In this document: one piece after another, positions 19,458 through 32,000 of the stretch
Layout: each line of letters starts with the position of its first letter
Position numbering within the stretch: position 1 is the first letter of the stretch
NCBI RefSeq assembly: GCF_000142905.1
Contig: NW_013657640.1
Coordinates: forward strand, 246,833 to 310,832
Source of the DNA: Thecamonas trahens ATCC 50062
Taxonomy: Eukaryota; Apusozoa; Apusomonadida; Apusomonadidae
Direction: 5' to 3'
DNA: 64,000 nucleotides
Notes under the pieces: generated by a model
Databases searched by the model: none
What the model was told of the DNA's origin: nothing
What the model saw: only the letters and a program-made list of their open reading frames with translations
Program-made: the position numbers and the translations under genes

Positions 19458-20936
19458 GATGAGCGCCTCTGATCCCACACACGTCCCGGCAACCTCCAGC
19501 ACCACCTGGCCTCCAATCAGCGCGCTTCACGAACATCTCAAAGCCTCCTTTGCCACGGCAAGTCCTCTGGGCGGTGCCGGTACCCGCCAGCGGGTGCTGA
19601 TGTGGACGCCGGGCGGATCGACGGGGAGAACAATGGTGGAGACGGCCATCAAGCAGGCAGCCGCGGCAGCTGTGGCCGAGGACGGATGGAAGCCAGGAGA
19701 GGTCGATGTTGCCGCCATGGTCGATCTTGTCCGCCGAGGAGAACTCGATCGTGCCATGGTGACCATGGCGGCTCATCTCGCCTCGGCATCGTCAGCCGTC
19801 TGGAGCCGCGAGGTCTACACCCTCCACGGCCTGCTCTCCGAGCGGACGCTTCCGGTGGACGAGGCGCTTGCGCTCTACGACCAACTGGCGAGTGTAGGCT
19901 CATGGGGAAGCGACGCTCGTGCTGTCCACGCCTTTGTCACGCGTTGCCTCGCCACCGCGTCCGGCGTCTGCAACGAGTTCCTCGACATCTGCCCATCGGC
20001 TCGCAGCCACTGGGCGGTGGTCATTGCCGAAGCCGCTGAGGCCGCCGCTCAAGCCTGCGACCCGGACATTGATGGGCCGGCGCTTGCTGCTCTCCTGCCC
20101 GATCTGGAGCCCAAGCTCAGTGTGGCAGCCGGCGCACTTGGCCTCTATGTTGCCATATCGTTGCTCTACGGCCTGCTCTGCAGCTCGGCCGAGGCGCTCG
20201 TGTGGTCGATGGATGCTTCATCGCGACTGACACTCGTTACGGCGACGTGCTCGGCATGCTCGGCAGCGTTTGACTCTTGGGACGCTGGCGACTTGTGGAT
20301 GGCAAGCGCCGCCTTTGACCTTCTCGCCGACACCATCATGTGGTCAGGCGGCCTTGACTGGGTCACTTGGCGCGCCGATCCCGACCCAGGCGCGCCCCTA
20401 CTGGCTGCTGCGATGGGCGAGGCTAGCATCGTCATGCGGCTGGGTCTTGCTCCCCGCACTCGCGCCCTCGCCCTCGGCGCCGTATCTCCATCAGCGTTGC
20501 TTGGCATCCCCTGGAGCGGCGAGTACTACGAGGCAAATCCGCTCACTGATGCAGCTGTCTGGCACGACGACGGCTCTGTTGTCCACGAGTTCGCAGCCTG
20601 GGACCGCCCTGCGCTCAGCACCTTTGTGACTGCTGCGGCGGCATCGCACGTCTGGGCCCGCGACGCCATCACCTCTCTCATTCCCGCCCCCGCCCCGCGC
20701 TCGTCTACGAATCGCTTCTTCCGCACGCGCTCACCGCACACATGCTCGCATCCTTCGACCCGAGAGCAGGTCGCTCCACCGGCCGCGGGCGCGGATCGGT
20801 CTGGCCGGCTATTCGTCGCCGCGCCATCTCCACGCTCTCTGACGCCGGCCATCACACTCACGACGCTGATGCCAAAGCCGACACAATCGCTAACGCGCTC
20901 ATTCCCACCCCGTCAAGCTCATCCAGTACATCCTGA
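19458..20936 (+). CDS. Hypothetical protein, about 490 residues
   Basis: No family recognised. It starts at MSASDPTHVPATSS (19458); the upstream open frame is Thr-rich low complexity from the hexamer repeat and is rejected. The body is alpha-helical and Ala/Leu/Trp-rich with conserved-looking blocks (HLKASFATASPLGG, VDLVRRGELDRAM, YTLHGLLSERTLPVDEALALY, SAAFDLLADTIMWSGG), reminiscent of a helical-repeat or TPR-like fold. A C-rich stretch at about 20687-20696 breaks the frame. Restoring one C continues into VYESLLPHALTAHMLASF and a Ser-rich tail ending at 20936, which reads better than the Pro/Thr-rich alternative ending at 20988. Soluble, with no signal peptide or TM. Confidence 0.65.
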
Positions 20937-21136
20937 TGGCTACCAACCATCCGTGTCAACGTGCCATCATCAAATTTCCTGCCATTGAACCACGCCCGAC
21001 GTGCCAACACCCGCACTTGGCGCCAGCACCCACGTGGTAGGCTTGGCCCTTGGTCAGCCCCCCCCCCCCCCCACCCCCCTCCACTCCTCTTCCACCTTAA
21101 GAAGCATCTGCCACCGCTGCTTTCCGGCATAGCGTT

Positions 21137-24100
21137 ATGACAAGGGCCGTAGTCGGCTTTGCGGGCAAGTCGACCGCCGTCAGGGCTCGGCGGACAGTGA
21201 ATGTATTCTCTGCGGCCTTTTTCAGCACTCGGACAACAATCTCCCGATGTGCATCAGGACTGAGTGTGATGCTGATACTTGTTCTTCTTGCGCATCTTGT
21301 CTGTTTACGTGCTCCAGTCTCTGCTAATTGCGTCGTCAAGCACGTCGAGCCGATCATCACTCCTTTGGCAGTCTTGGATGATGCCTATCAGGTTGTAGCG
21401 GCTCTCTTGGACTCTTCCAACAGCTACGTTGACGTTGCGTACGGAGGCCAGGCTGACAACCGAATTATGGTGCTTACTCGGACTGCAATTGGCGGTTGGA
21501 ATGCTCCGGTCATGGTCGACAACACTGAGGACCATCCGCTGTTTATGATCGCGCACGACGTCGACCTCGACAGCTCGCCAGATCTTGTTGTGCCGTACAG
21601 GAGCTCGGACAACGTGGTCATCTACCGCAATGTTGGCTGGGACGCCTCCTTTGGTGCGGCCAAGATCATTCTTGTCCCATCCGATGCCGACGCCGACCCG
21701 TACGGCGTTGCGGTCGGAGATATCAACGGTGACAGCCTGCTCGACCTGCTAGTGGCGGCCGAGAACTCGGACGCAATCGAGGTGTTTGTCGGGACCGGGC
21801 CCGGCGCATTCTCACCAGTCCCGGTTGACATCACCAGCTCGCTGCCGACTAGCCAGCAACCTAGGGGGCCGCGACAGGTCATGGTCCACGACTTTGACGG
21901 CGACGGCCACAACGAAGTCATCTTCACCTCGTCATCGTCGAGCGGCAGGCGCGTCATCGCACTGCGTGGGCGGGCCGACCTTGTCTCGGTCCCAGCAACC
22001 TCTGCTGTGCTCCTGGATGACAACTCTGACGGCGCGTACACACTCGACATTGGCGACATCAACAATGACGGCCTCGACGACGTCGCTGTCACCCTTCGCT
22101 CCGAAAACCGTGTCGTCGTTTACTACAACCGCGGTGGCCTGCAGTTCTCGCCGCGGTTTGTCGCCGTCGAGGGCATCGACCAGCCGTTTGCTGTCAAGAT
22201 CGGCGATCTCAACAATGACGGCTGGCCCGACCTGGTCTTCTCAGGTTTCGACGACGACGAGCTCCGCTGGGTGCCCAATGACGGAGTGGGAACGTTCCGG
22301 GCCCCACCGCAGGAGCTGGACGAGTCGCTGGCCAATGCGCGCGGCGTGGCCCTCGCTGACTTTGACGGCGATGGCAAGCTCGACGTTGTCGCTGCCAGCG
22401 ACGAGACCAACGGCGAGATCCGGTTGTACACCTTTGACGACACGCTCTCGCCGTTCAAGCCGTTTGTAGCCACGTTGGTGACCGAGACTGCCAACGGCGC
22501 CCAGGGCGTCGAAGTTGGCGATGTGACGGGAGACGGGTTTGCAGACGTCGTCGTCGCCTCTTACAAAGACGACACTGTCATGGTCTACGTCAATGATGGC
22601 AATGGCAAGTTTGGCACGACCGTCGCCGACCACATCGAGCTGTACCCTGCGCCTGAGGAGCCTGGGACCGTGACCCTGGCTGACTTTGACGGCAACGGGT
22701 GGCTGGACGTTGCTGTCGGTGGCAAAGTGTCCGACACAGTCGAGTGGTGGCCCAACACCGGGCATGGCACCTTTGGCGCCCGTCTTCTCATCGGCACATG
22801 TCCCGAGCCGCGCCGACTCACTCCTGGCGACCTCAACAATGATGGGGTGCCTGACTTGGTTGTCGGGTGTTCTAACCGCGAGGATCCCAACCCGTCACTT
22901 CTCGTCTTTCTCAACGTCAACAGCGCCGCCGCCTGGACCAGGATTGCAGTCTTTGGCTCTATCGCCCCTTCAGAGTACTTTAGCATTGGTCTCGGCGACA
23001 TCGACCTTGATGGGTATGTTGACGTGGTCTTTTCCGCCTCGACGCTGCAAACCTTGGCGTGGTCGCGCAACCTGGCTGGCACGGCCTTTGCCCCACCAAC
23101 CACCATCGAGTTGCTCGGTGGCGTCGATGAACCACTCGGCATTGCGTTGTGCGACGCCAACGGCGATGGCGGGCTCGACCTCGTTGCTGGCATCTTGGTC
23201 GACTCGACCTCGTCGCGTGTCTCGGTCTACATGCAGACTGGACCCGGAACCGGGCTCTTTGCGCCGCCGGTCGACTACGGAGTCTTTGACCGACCGTTTG
23301 CTGTGGATTGTGACGACCTGACCGGCGACGGTATGCCGGACATTGCGCTCGGGGATCGCGACGACGACGACATCTACTGGTTCCGGAACTTGGGCTCGGG
23401 CACATTTGGCTCTGCCACCATTCTTCTCGCCACTGCCGACACGGTGACCACTGTCCGTATCCGCGACGTCAACAGCGACGGGTACAACGACATCGTCACT
23501 TCGTCACTAGGTGACGACAAGGTGAGGATCCTGTACCAGCGTCCGCTTCTGAGCGCGACAGCGCAAGTGGCCCAGCTCCCACCGGTCGCGACCGGTGTAC
23601 AGCACACGCTGCCACAGTTGCACTACGCACTCAATGTTGCGTCGCGGTGCGTCCCGCAGCGGATCGATCTCCCGGCGGGCTACAATATCTCGGGCTGCTC
23701 CGCGTGGGGCCATCTTCCGGTCCCGGCTGGCGTCGACTGGACTGTGGCCGGCCCTGCAGGCTTGAGCGGAGACTCACGGCCGGTGATCGATTGCGGCGCT
23801 TCCGGCGGCGTGATGTTCGAGGTCACGGCGGGCGGCTCGCTGGTGCTGGAGAACATCCGGCTGCAGCGCGCCACGGTGGGTGCGGAAGTGACGGCGGCAA
23901 CCGGGTTGCGCGTGAGCGGGAGCGGCGCCGAGCTGGCGCTGGCCAATGTGACGGTGACCGGCTTTTCGTCGGCGGCCTCGTCGGCGCTGCAGCTCTACTC
24001 GGGCATGGGCGGAGCGATGATGGTGGTCAACGGTGGGCGGGTTCTCGCCGAGAACTGTGTGTTCTCCCGCAACACAGCCGCCGACGTCGGCGGCATGGCG

Positions 24101-27072
24101 GCGCTCGTTGGTCTTGGCTCGGTGCTTGAGCTGGCGAACTGCGAGGTGACGGGCAACAGCGCGCTCGGCGGCGGCGGCGGCGGCGTGGCGGTCTTTTCGC
24201 CCGACGGCCGCGTCGCTACTCGCGACGGATGCTTATTTGCGAACAACATGGCTCCGGCTGGGACCGGCGGTGCGGTCCTTGTCGACAGTGGCGCGACAAA
24301 TGCGCGCGTCAGTCTTGCCTCTACCCGGATTGTCGACAACGTCGCCGGCATCATCGGCGGTGGGCTCGGAGTGTTTGCCGCGGATGCCGCACGGGTTGAA
24401 ATCGGCAGCGGCTCGCTTGTCCTCGACAACCGCGCCCAGGTCGGTGGTGGAGTTGGTGTTGTGGAGAGCAGATATGCTGTTCCGAAAGCACCAGGCTTTG
24501 CATCATCGGCGCTGGCGCGGGCCACTGCTAGCAGTGTGGCCAACGCAAGCGTAGTATTTCTACCCGGCTCGATTCTGGCCGGCAACCACGCGAGTTACGG
24601 TGGCGGGTTCTTTGCCTGCGGCGCAGCCGTGGACGCACAGCAGGCGAGCCTCGCAGCGCCGACGCCGGTGGCCAGCATCGGCGGTGGGTACGCGTTTGTC
24701 TGTCGCTTGTCAGACGGAAGCGCGCCTGCGATACCGACGTGGGTGATCGACCCAGTTTCCGGAGCACCAAGCTGTACTGCAGGTGGGTACGGACCGCAGC
24801 TGGCGACACCACCGGCGACGCTCGAGGTGGTGGACGGGGTGCCGTCAGCGGCATCCGGCGTGGCGTTTGGCGGCGGCGCCGTGGTGGCGCGCGACGGACT
24901 TGGGCAGGGCGTGGTTGACGGCCTGCTTGTGCTACGTGTGAAGGGCCCAGAGGTTGCGAATGTGATGGTGACCGGGGCCGAGCTGGGCATTGCTTTTTCG
25001 ACGCTGACCGGCAGCGCCGACCTCGCCGGGGTGGGCGTGGCGGCAAGCGATGGGGTGCTCCCGCTTGAAGGGGCGGCACTCGAGTTGAGCGTGGGTGACG
25101 TGTCGAGGACGATGTCGATCAACGTCCGGCGCTGCCCCGCGGGCTTTGGATCTGACTCGGAGTCTGCGCTTGCGCCGACGTTTCTGATGTGCGTGCGGTG
25201 CGGCGACGGGTCGTACTCGGACTTTGAGTCGTCCGAGAGCTGCCAGGCGGTGCCCGAGTGCCCGGGCGCGTCGCAACGGCCGGCGGCAAATAACGCGACA
25301 CACCTGGCAGCGTGCGTGTGCGATCGTGGGTTCTGGTCACCGGAGGTGCGGCCGACGCGGGCATGTATGGTGTGTCCCGAGGGCGCCGAGTGCGACGGCG
25401 GGCGGGCGGTGCCGTTGGCCAAGCCGGGCTGGAAGCGGACGAGCACGAGCGAGTTTGTCTTTGCCGAGTGCCCGACGCCGTCGGCGTGCCTCGGCGGGCG
25501 GGCTGGCGTCGAGTGTGCGCCGGCGTATGATCCGGCGAGCTTGATGTGTCGCAGCTGCGCCAGCAACGCGTTTCGATTCTCCGACGGAACGTGCCGCAAG
25601 TGCCCAGCCATGTCGCTGCCAATGCTCTACCTGTTTGTAGGCAGTGTGACGATGGTGGCTCTGGCTGCGGCGGGCGTCGTTGGATGCACGGCGCGGATGA
25701 TCGAGCGCGACGAAAGAGCGGCGCCAGAGGCAATGCCGCAGTCGGAGCGATACAAGCTTGTGCCGCACGCGCTCTCTGTCGGGCTCGTGTACATCCAGAT
25801 TCTGGGCCTTCTTGCCGACGCACCGGTCAATTGGCCGAAGACGCCTGTGCGTGACGCGCTGCGGGTGGCCAACGCAGCCAACATCGACTTGTCAATTTTT
25901 GCCACCGACTGCACCATCAAGGACTTTGCGACGAGGTACTTGGTATCCGTGGGAGTCCCGCTGCTGTTTGCGGCGATGGCGTGCGGATGGATGATGGGGC
26001 TCAAGTTTTGCGCGCAGTGGGTGCGGTGTTTCGAAAGTCTGCGGTGGCGCAGACTCCGGCGTGGTCACTCTGTGGACGGCTGGTGTTTACGCTCGGCCCG
26101 CTAGTGTACATTCCGCTGTGTCGGATCACGCTGGTGTTCTTTGACTGCACGCGGCTGCCGGACGGCAACTACTACTTGGACGCAAACCTGAACGAGCAGT
26201 GCTTTTCGGCGACGTGGATGAAGCTGCTGCCTGTTGCGCTCGTGGCGCTTGTGGCGTATGTGCTTGCGCTTCCGACGTTTTTTGCAGTGACGCTGTGGCG
26301 AAACCGGCATCGGCTGAGTGAGCCTGCAGTGTTTGCGCGATACGGGCCGATGTACTCGTCGTACCGGAGCACGTACTTTTGGTTCGAGCTGGCGCAGCTT
26401 GTCAAGCGCCTCCTCATTGTGAGTGCAGCGCTGTTCTTCTCGCGGATCCAGGTGTGGCTGCTCTCGGTGCTTGTGGTCATTTTTGCGGTGTTTGGCGCGT
26501 ATCAGCTCAAACATGAGCCGTACTTTTTCCCCGTCCACAACACGCTTGAGACGCGGCTCAACGGGTCGGTCCTTATCCTACTCGGCTGCGGGGTCCTGTT
26601 CTGGGCGGACGACTTTCCGAACGACCTGGCCTACAAAGTGATTGCGGCGGTGGCGGCTGCAGCGATCGGGCTCTCGCTCACTTTCCTCGCGCTCGCTGCT
26701 GGGCGCGATGTGCACGCGACGATCCGGTCGCGGCGGGTGGTGGCCGACGGCGGGAGAAGCGATGACGGCGCTGAGCTCGGGCTGCTCTCGACCCGCGACG
26801 AGGTCTTTCTCTCGCTGCTCTCCCGGCACGCCAGCGACCTCGAGCATCCTGCGCTTGCGCAGCCTGTGCTCAGCATCCAGAAGCGGTTTCAGAGCAAGGG
26901 CGAACTGGGTGGCCGCTCCGAGTCGAGCGCGTCGTCAAGCGTGTTGTCGAGTACCTCGTCGAGCACGTTTGAACGAGAGGCGATCAAGACACGGGTCGTC
27001 AGCTTTGCGCTTGATGACCTGGAGCAGAGAAGGGCGAGCTCGAGCGGGGCGAGCTCGCTCGAGTTGTCATAA
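21137..27072 (+). CDS. Giant FG-GAP/VCBS and beta-helix receptor-like protein with Cys-rich and multi-TM module
   Basis: A cell-surface protein of about 1978 residues once one frame break is bridged. A signal peptide ends around residue 65 (LILVLLAHLVCL...SANC); the Met at 21269 is an equally good start. Residues 95-805 hold about 13 FG-GAP/VCBS-type repeats, each with a calcium-loop core, e.g. DINNDGLDD, DFDGDGKLD, DLNNDGWPD, DVTGDGFAD, as in integrin-alpha propellers. Residues 880-1155 are Gly/Asn-rich beta-helix turns (GGGGGGVAVFSPDGR, NNMAPAGTGGAVL). Residues 1330-1490 are a GCC2/GCC3 (ephrin-receptor-like) Cys-rich region. A multi-TM region then carries HALSVGLVYIQILGLL and FELAQLVKRLLIVSAAL. 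The first frame ends at 26104, but a missing T in the TTT at 26029-26031 joins it to the frame ending at 27072 (CFRKSAVAQTPAW). Paralogous to the gene at 60738. Role in adhesion or sensing is inferred. Confidence 0.88.
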
Positions 27073-27106
27073 AGCACGCGTGGTTTACGCAGCAGGATGC
27101 CTTTCG

Positions 27107-28513
27107 CTACTCGACAGTGAGCGAGGAGGGGTAGCGGACCCAGATGTCGCCGTAGCGGAGCCACTCGGTGGAGGAGCGGATCCAGCGGCCATTGTATCGG
27201 ATCCAGTCGCCGTCGACAGCGTCGAGCGACTTGCGCTCGAGAAGCTCGCCGCGCAGCTTTGTGGAGGAGACGCCCTGAGTGTAGGGCAGGAGCTTGATGG
27301 TGAGTAGCTTCTCACAGAGCTCGCGGCCGGGAAAGTTGGGCATGTCTTGGCCGCGGATGTAGCAGGAGGAGTCTGCGTCTGAGCGATCGATGATGCAGTC
27401 GAGGTACGGGGTAGGGTTTGTGGACGGGATGACAAAGACGACGTCCGCGTAGGTCTTGACATTGCGGATGCGCTTGACGGTGTTGTCCATGGGGTAGCGG
27501 TTCTTGAGGCGGAAGATGGACTCGTCGTCGTGGACGCCGACGACGATGCGCGCGGCGTGCTCGCGCATACGAGTGAGGAGGCGGATGTGGCCGTCGTGGA
27601 AGAGGTCGAAGCAGCCGACAGTGTATGCGGTGGTGAACTCGGGGGTGGCAGCCGGGCCTGCGCCCGAGCCGAACAGCTCGGTCGCCTGATGGACCGGCGA
27701 CTGGAGCTTGAGGCGCTCAAGCTCGGCCAGCGCCGAGGCCTTGCCGACCGACGAGGTGCGGACCTGGAACTTGTGGGCGAGCGAGGTGTGGGCCCAGCGG
27801 ACAGAGAGGGCGAGGCCGGCGAGGGCAAAGTAGGCGAGGAGGGTGAAGAGGTCAGCGGCACAGGAGAGGAAGAGAAAGGCGAGGCCGATCGAGTCGAGCT
27901 TCTCCTTGACCTTTGCCTCGATGGAGAAGCCGATCATGCCGCCGGCACCGCCATAGCGGGCGTAGCCGACGTCATCCGAGGGGCGGCTGGGGAAAAAGTC
28001 GATGACGCGGACGGCCATATCGACGACTTCGTAGCCAGTGAGGACGGCGAGGACGAGAAAGGCAGCAGCGCGAAGCGGGAGCGGAAAGGGAAGCTCGTTG
28101 ACGTTGAGGAGCATGGCAACAAAGCCGACACAGTTGACCAACTTGCCGACAAAGATGGAGAGAAAGGTGACGAGCGGATCATCGTCCTGATGCTTCTTTG
28201 TCTTGCGATCTTGAGAGACAAGACCAGAGAGATGAGCGAGAAAAACATCATGCACAATGAGAGACAATGCCGAGAGCCAAGGCAGACCAAGGGCCATGCC
28301 CAGAATGAGGGGAATAACCATGGCGAGACGAACGGCTTGGACAGTGACAGGCGAGTTGGGAACGATGGCAAGACCAAAGAGCGAGATAGCATTGCTCGGC
28401 AGCGATGCCATGGCTGCCTTGCAAGCCAGCGTTGTCGGCACATACACAACCTTGTCATACACCTGTACAGCAAGCCATAGAAATGGCCCAGACATGTGGT
28501 TGCTACCGGACAT
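27107..28513 (-). CDS. Cytidylyltransferase fused to a CDP-alcohol-phosphotransferase-like membrane domain
   Basis: 468 residues from MSGSNHMSGPFLW. Residues 15-200 form a hydrophobic, multi-TM domain resembling the CDP-alcohol phosphotransferase fold (LPSNAISLFGLAIVPNSP, then SALSLIVHDVFLAHLSG). The catalytic signature D-G-x2-A-R...G-x3-D-x3-D is not intact: DVFLAH stands where DGxxAR is expected and the later Asp residues are not seen. Residues 285-420 are a clear nucleotidyltransferase of the choline/ethanolamine-phosphate cytidylyltransferase group, with VGCFDLFHDGHIRLL (HxGH motif), KNRYPMDNTVKRIRNVK, YIRGQDMPNF, and QGVSSTKLR matching the family RTEGISTS block. A Trp/Arg-rich tail has repeated WIRY/WLRY units. 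Probably an ER-membrane phospholipid-headgroup enzyme; the substrate (ethanolamine-P, choline-P or other) is undetermined. The upstream open frame to 28708 has no better start. Confidence 0.85.
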   Translation of the reverse strand: MSGSNHMSGPFLWLAVQVYDKVVYVPTTLACKAAMASLPSNAISLFGLAIVPNSPVTVQAVRLAMVIPLILGMALGLPWLSALSLIVHDVFLAHLSGLVSQDRKTKKHQDDDPLVTFLSIFVGKLVNCVGFVAMLLNVNELPFPLPLRAAAFLVLAVLTGYEVVDMAVRVIDFFPSRPSDDVGYARYGGAGGMIGFSIEAKVKEKLDSIGLAFLFLSCAADLFTLLAYFALAGLALSVRWAHTSLAHKFQVRTSSVGKASALAELERLKLQSPVHQATELFGSGAGPAATPEFTTAYTVGCFDLFHDGHIRLLTRMREHAARIVVGVHDDESIFRLKNRYPMDNTVKRIRNVKTYADVVFVIPSTNPTPYLDCIIDRSDADSSCYIRGQDMPNFPGRELCEKLLTIKLLPYTQGVSSTKLRGELLERKSLDAVDGDWIRYNGRWIRSSTEWLRYGDIWVRYPSSLTVE

Positions 28514-29015
28514 GGACAACGGAGGCTGTTGAGTGCGGTGTGCGGGGCTGGTGGTGCGGGGGTGTACCTGCGCGTGACGTTCGGTGGACGTTTGCGTGAG
28601 CGCAATGATTTCGGGTGAAAGTTTTTTTGGTTCAATTTTTTTCTGTGATGCCGCGGTGGGAGGAGACAGGAGGGGGGGGGGGCATGGGCGCGTGGTATCG
28701 GGTGGCATGAAGACGTCCTAACAAACATGTGCGTCTTTGCGTGCTGTGCTTACAAGGTGTGTGTGTGTGCGTGTGTGTGTGTGTTTGTGTGTGTGTCGAG
28801 TAGAGAGATCTTGCGCGAACGTGGACATGAGGGGTTAGTACGCGGGCTCGACAGGTATGACGGCATCTGTGAGCATGGAGAATGTTACATACAATGACAA
28901 GAGCATGAATGGCGTGCTGCATCGCATGGCCGATCCGCACCCGATGGCCGCACCGCCAAACAGCGCTAAATGCCTTCCACAACGACGCTCGACTCCAGTG
29001 CATCGCAGGCCGGCG
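28514..29015. other. Spacer with G run and (TG)n
   Basis: Between the cytidylyltransferase start and the receptor gene stop. It holds a T-rich patch near 28620-28640, a G run at about 28671-28682 and an alternating TG tract at about 28757-28797. No gene is supported. Confidence 0.6.
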
Positions 29016-32000
29016 CTAGCGCAGCGTGGTGATGATCGGCCAGACGAGGGCCGCGATAAAGACAAAGCACATGCAGATGTTGCCGACAAGAAAGGCGGCG
29101 TTGAGAATGCGTGACGAAGTCGAGCCGTGGACGGTGTTGACGATGCCGACGACAAGCATGAGCGAAACGGCGCACATCGCCGTGGCGCACGCCTCGATCC
29201 ACGACGCCAGCGCAGACTTGTACGGCCAGAGCGCAAAGTGGACAACAAGGGCCAGAAGAAGGATACCAAGCATGGCAATCGAGGCAAAGGTAAAGTGCGG
29301 ATCGTTGTCAAAGATGGCAATGGTGGCTACAAGGGCAAAGGTTAGCCGCCGGACGAGGACCACCACCTCGTACCACCGACAGCTCGGCCGGTAGCTTGCG
29401 CGCAGAAAGTCGAGCGCAATGTAGATCGGCGAGTGCTGGGTCCGCTCCTGGCGCGCGACGTAGATGATAGTGACAGCACCCGCAATGATAATGATGATTG
29501 TGGCGATGGCGACCTTGGCCATGCCGCCGTACTCACTGCTACCCACCTCGCACCTGATCCACGGCGCGACAAAGAGGAACCGCCCGGCCGAGAGCTCGTG
29601 CTGTGGGATTTCAGGGACGCACGCAAAGATCGAGAACGCGCGCGAGGCGGTGGGAAAGATGAAAAAGTAGGTGACCACCAGAAGCATCCGTAGCGCCCGT
29701 GCCTGCAGTCCGCGCACGTCGCGCATCTTCTGAGCGTCGACCACTCGCCGCGACGTCGGCCCGTGCTCCGAGTAGTGGCTCTGGCTGACGCAGAGAATGA
29801 AGCGGTGGCAAGTAAAGGCGGCGGCGACCGCTGCCATGAGCATGATTGGCAGCGAGAGAGTGAGATAGAACTGGTGCTCAAAGTCAAGGCCTGCACACGC
29901 CAGGCCGGTCATCTGGACGCTCGACGCCTCGACGACGCTCGCCAGCGACTGGGCCACCTCGGTTGGGTCGATGTCATAGACGGCCACAATCGCCGCAAGC
30001 GACTGCAGGTACACGATAAACGACTTGGAGACAGCTTCGACGTGCCTGCGCACCTCAGTCCGCCCCTGGTGACCGACCGATGTGCTCGTCATCCGCAGCG
30101 ACCGCGGGCCATCAAAGAGAACCGAGCTCGACCGTGGGCTCATGCCCTTGATCGCGTGTGTCTCGGCTGGGTCAGAGAGCGACGACGAGTCGGACGAGGT
30201 CGACGACCGAGCAGCAAGAAACAGCTGGGCGGTGTCGGCATGCGCGACGCCGCTGCGTCTCACTGCGGCGCGATACTCACGGATCCGATCGACGACCACG
30301 TAGAGCAGGATGGAGAGGAGGCCGAGGCTGATGACCGCGAGCTCATAGTTGCGGCGGAGACCCATGACCGCCATAAGGCCTACGACGATAGCCTCAAACA
30401 CAAAAAGCGCAACCTCGCGCCAGAGCCATGCCATCCATCGCAAGCCCTGCCGGAGCGCGTGACACTGCTCGATGCCCGAGATGGCGGCAAAGTTGAGCTG
30501 TTGAAGCGAGACTCGCCGATCGGCCATGAGAACAAAGACAATGACCATGACCATACTGAAGAGCAAGATGCCGGCGGTGGCAACCAGCGACACCGACTTT
30601 CCGCTTGCCAAGCACCGCCGGCACTCACCCGCAGTGTCGGTAAAATACCCGTCAGCGCACCGGGAGCAGAGCCGGCCAGCATAGCCATCGGCGCACTGCG
30701 TGCCGTTGTGCCCGGGACACACCCTCTGCGCACGGACAAGTGAGTCACGGCAGGGGATAAAGACGTAGTCAATCTCGCGGTCGCGGCTCGTGCGGCGACA
30801 GCCCGAGTTGATCGACATCTGGTAGCCAGGCCGGGCGATTGGGTGCGCGTCACCTCCCGGGCACACTGCGCCCTCAATCGCCGCACACGAGACGCATCCA
30901 GTAGCGTTGGCCCAAGCCCCGCACCGGAACGAGCCCTGCTGGCAGTGGCAGTCGCTGACGGCACCAGAGCCGGGAAGCGAGGTGGTGAGCGGCGGACAAG
31001 CGTCGCACTTGGGAACGCACATCGATCCAAAGTCGCCGTACGTGTTGCCCGGGCACTCGGTACAGAACGCGCGCAGGCCGCAGCCTGTCCTTCGCTGACC
31101 GGCCGGGCAGGTGTGCGCCTGGGCCGATGAGATGCGGAATGGCGAGCCCGGAATGGAGCGGAAGCCTTGGTCCGAAACGGGCGCGGACGTAAGCAAACGA
31201 AAAGTCGCGGCCGTCGGCCGGCGGGCGAGCGGAAAGGTAACAACCTGCATGCCGTTGCACTCGGCCATGGTTAGAGGCGAGGTGACACCGTCGATGACCA
31301 CCGACGCCGTAGCGCTGGGATCGCCATCGGCCGGCGCAAGCCAGTTGCCGAACTCGTCAAAGATCATGACGCCGGCGGTGGCTGGTGCCGCCAGCTCGAT
31401 CAGGGCTGTCGGGCTAAAGGTCCTGGGCAGCAGCGTGTTGCATGCACCGCAGCACGCGGCGTACGACATCTGGTGATTGGCAGGGCCAGGAGTTACCTCG
31501 ATGGTGCGAGAACCCATCGCAAGCCTGGTGCCGTCTTTGGCGAGGACAAGGGTGAGGTTGTAAGTACCAGCCCGCGTGGGCGCGATGAGCGGCACCTTGT
31601 ACGTACCCGATGCGTACGAACCCTTGCCGAGAGTAAAGTTCGATCCGGGCAACAGGACCGGCGTTTCGGCCTCGACAGGCCACGACAGGAAGATTATGGT
31701 GGTTGACGCAACCATGACCGACGATGGCGGACCAGACAAGGCCGTGGCGTTGTACAGGCACGGCGGGAGAGCGGGCGTCCAGTCATCGTCCATATCGCAG
31801 GTGACAACTGGCGCGAATGGCGGGAGTACGTAGTTGTCATCGCATGTGATGGCAAGTGACCACACACTGGTGTGGATCATTTCGGTCTTGCCGTGTGGGA
31901 CGACATCCACCGAAACGGAATTGCAACTGCAAGGAGGCGGCGGTGGTGGTGGAGGCGATGGAGGTGGCGGTGAAGGAGGTGGCGGCGGCGGCGAAGGAGG

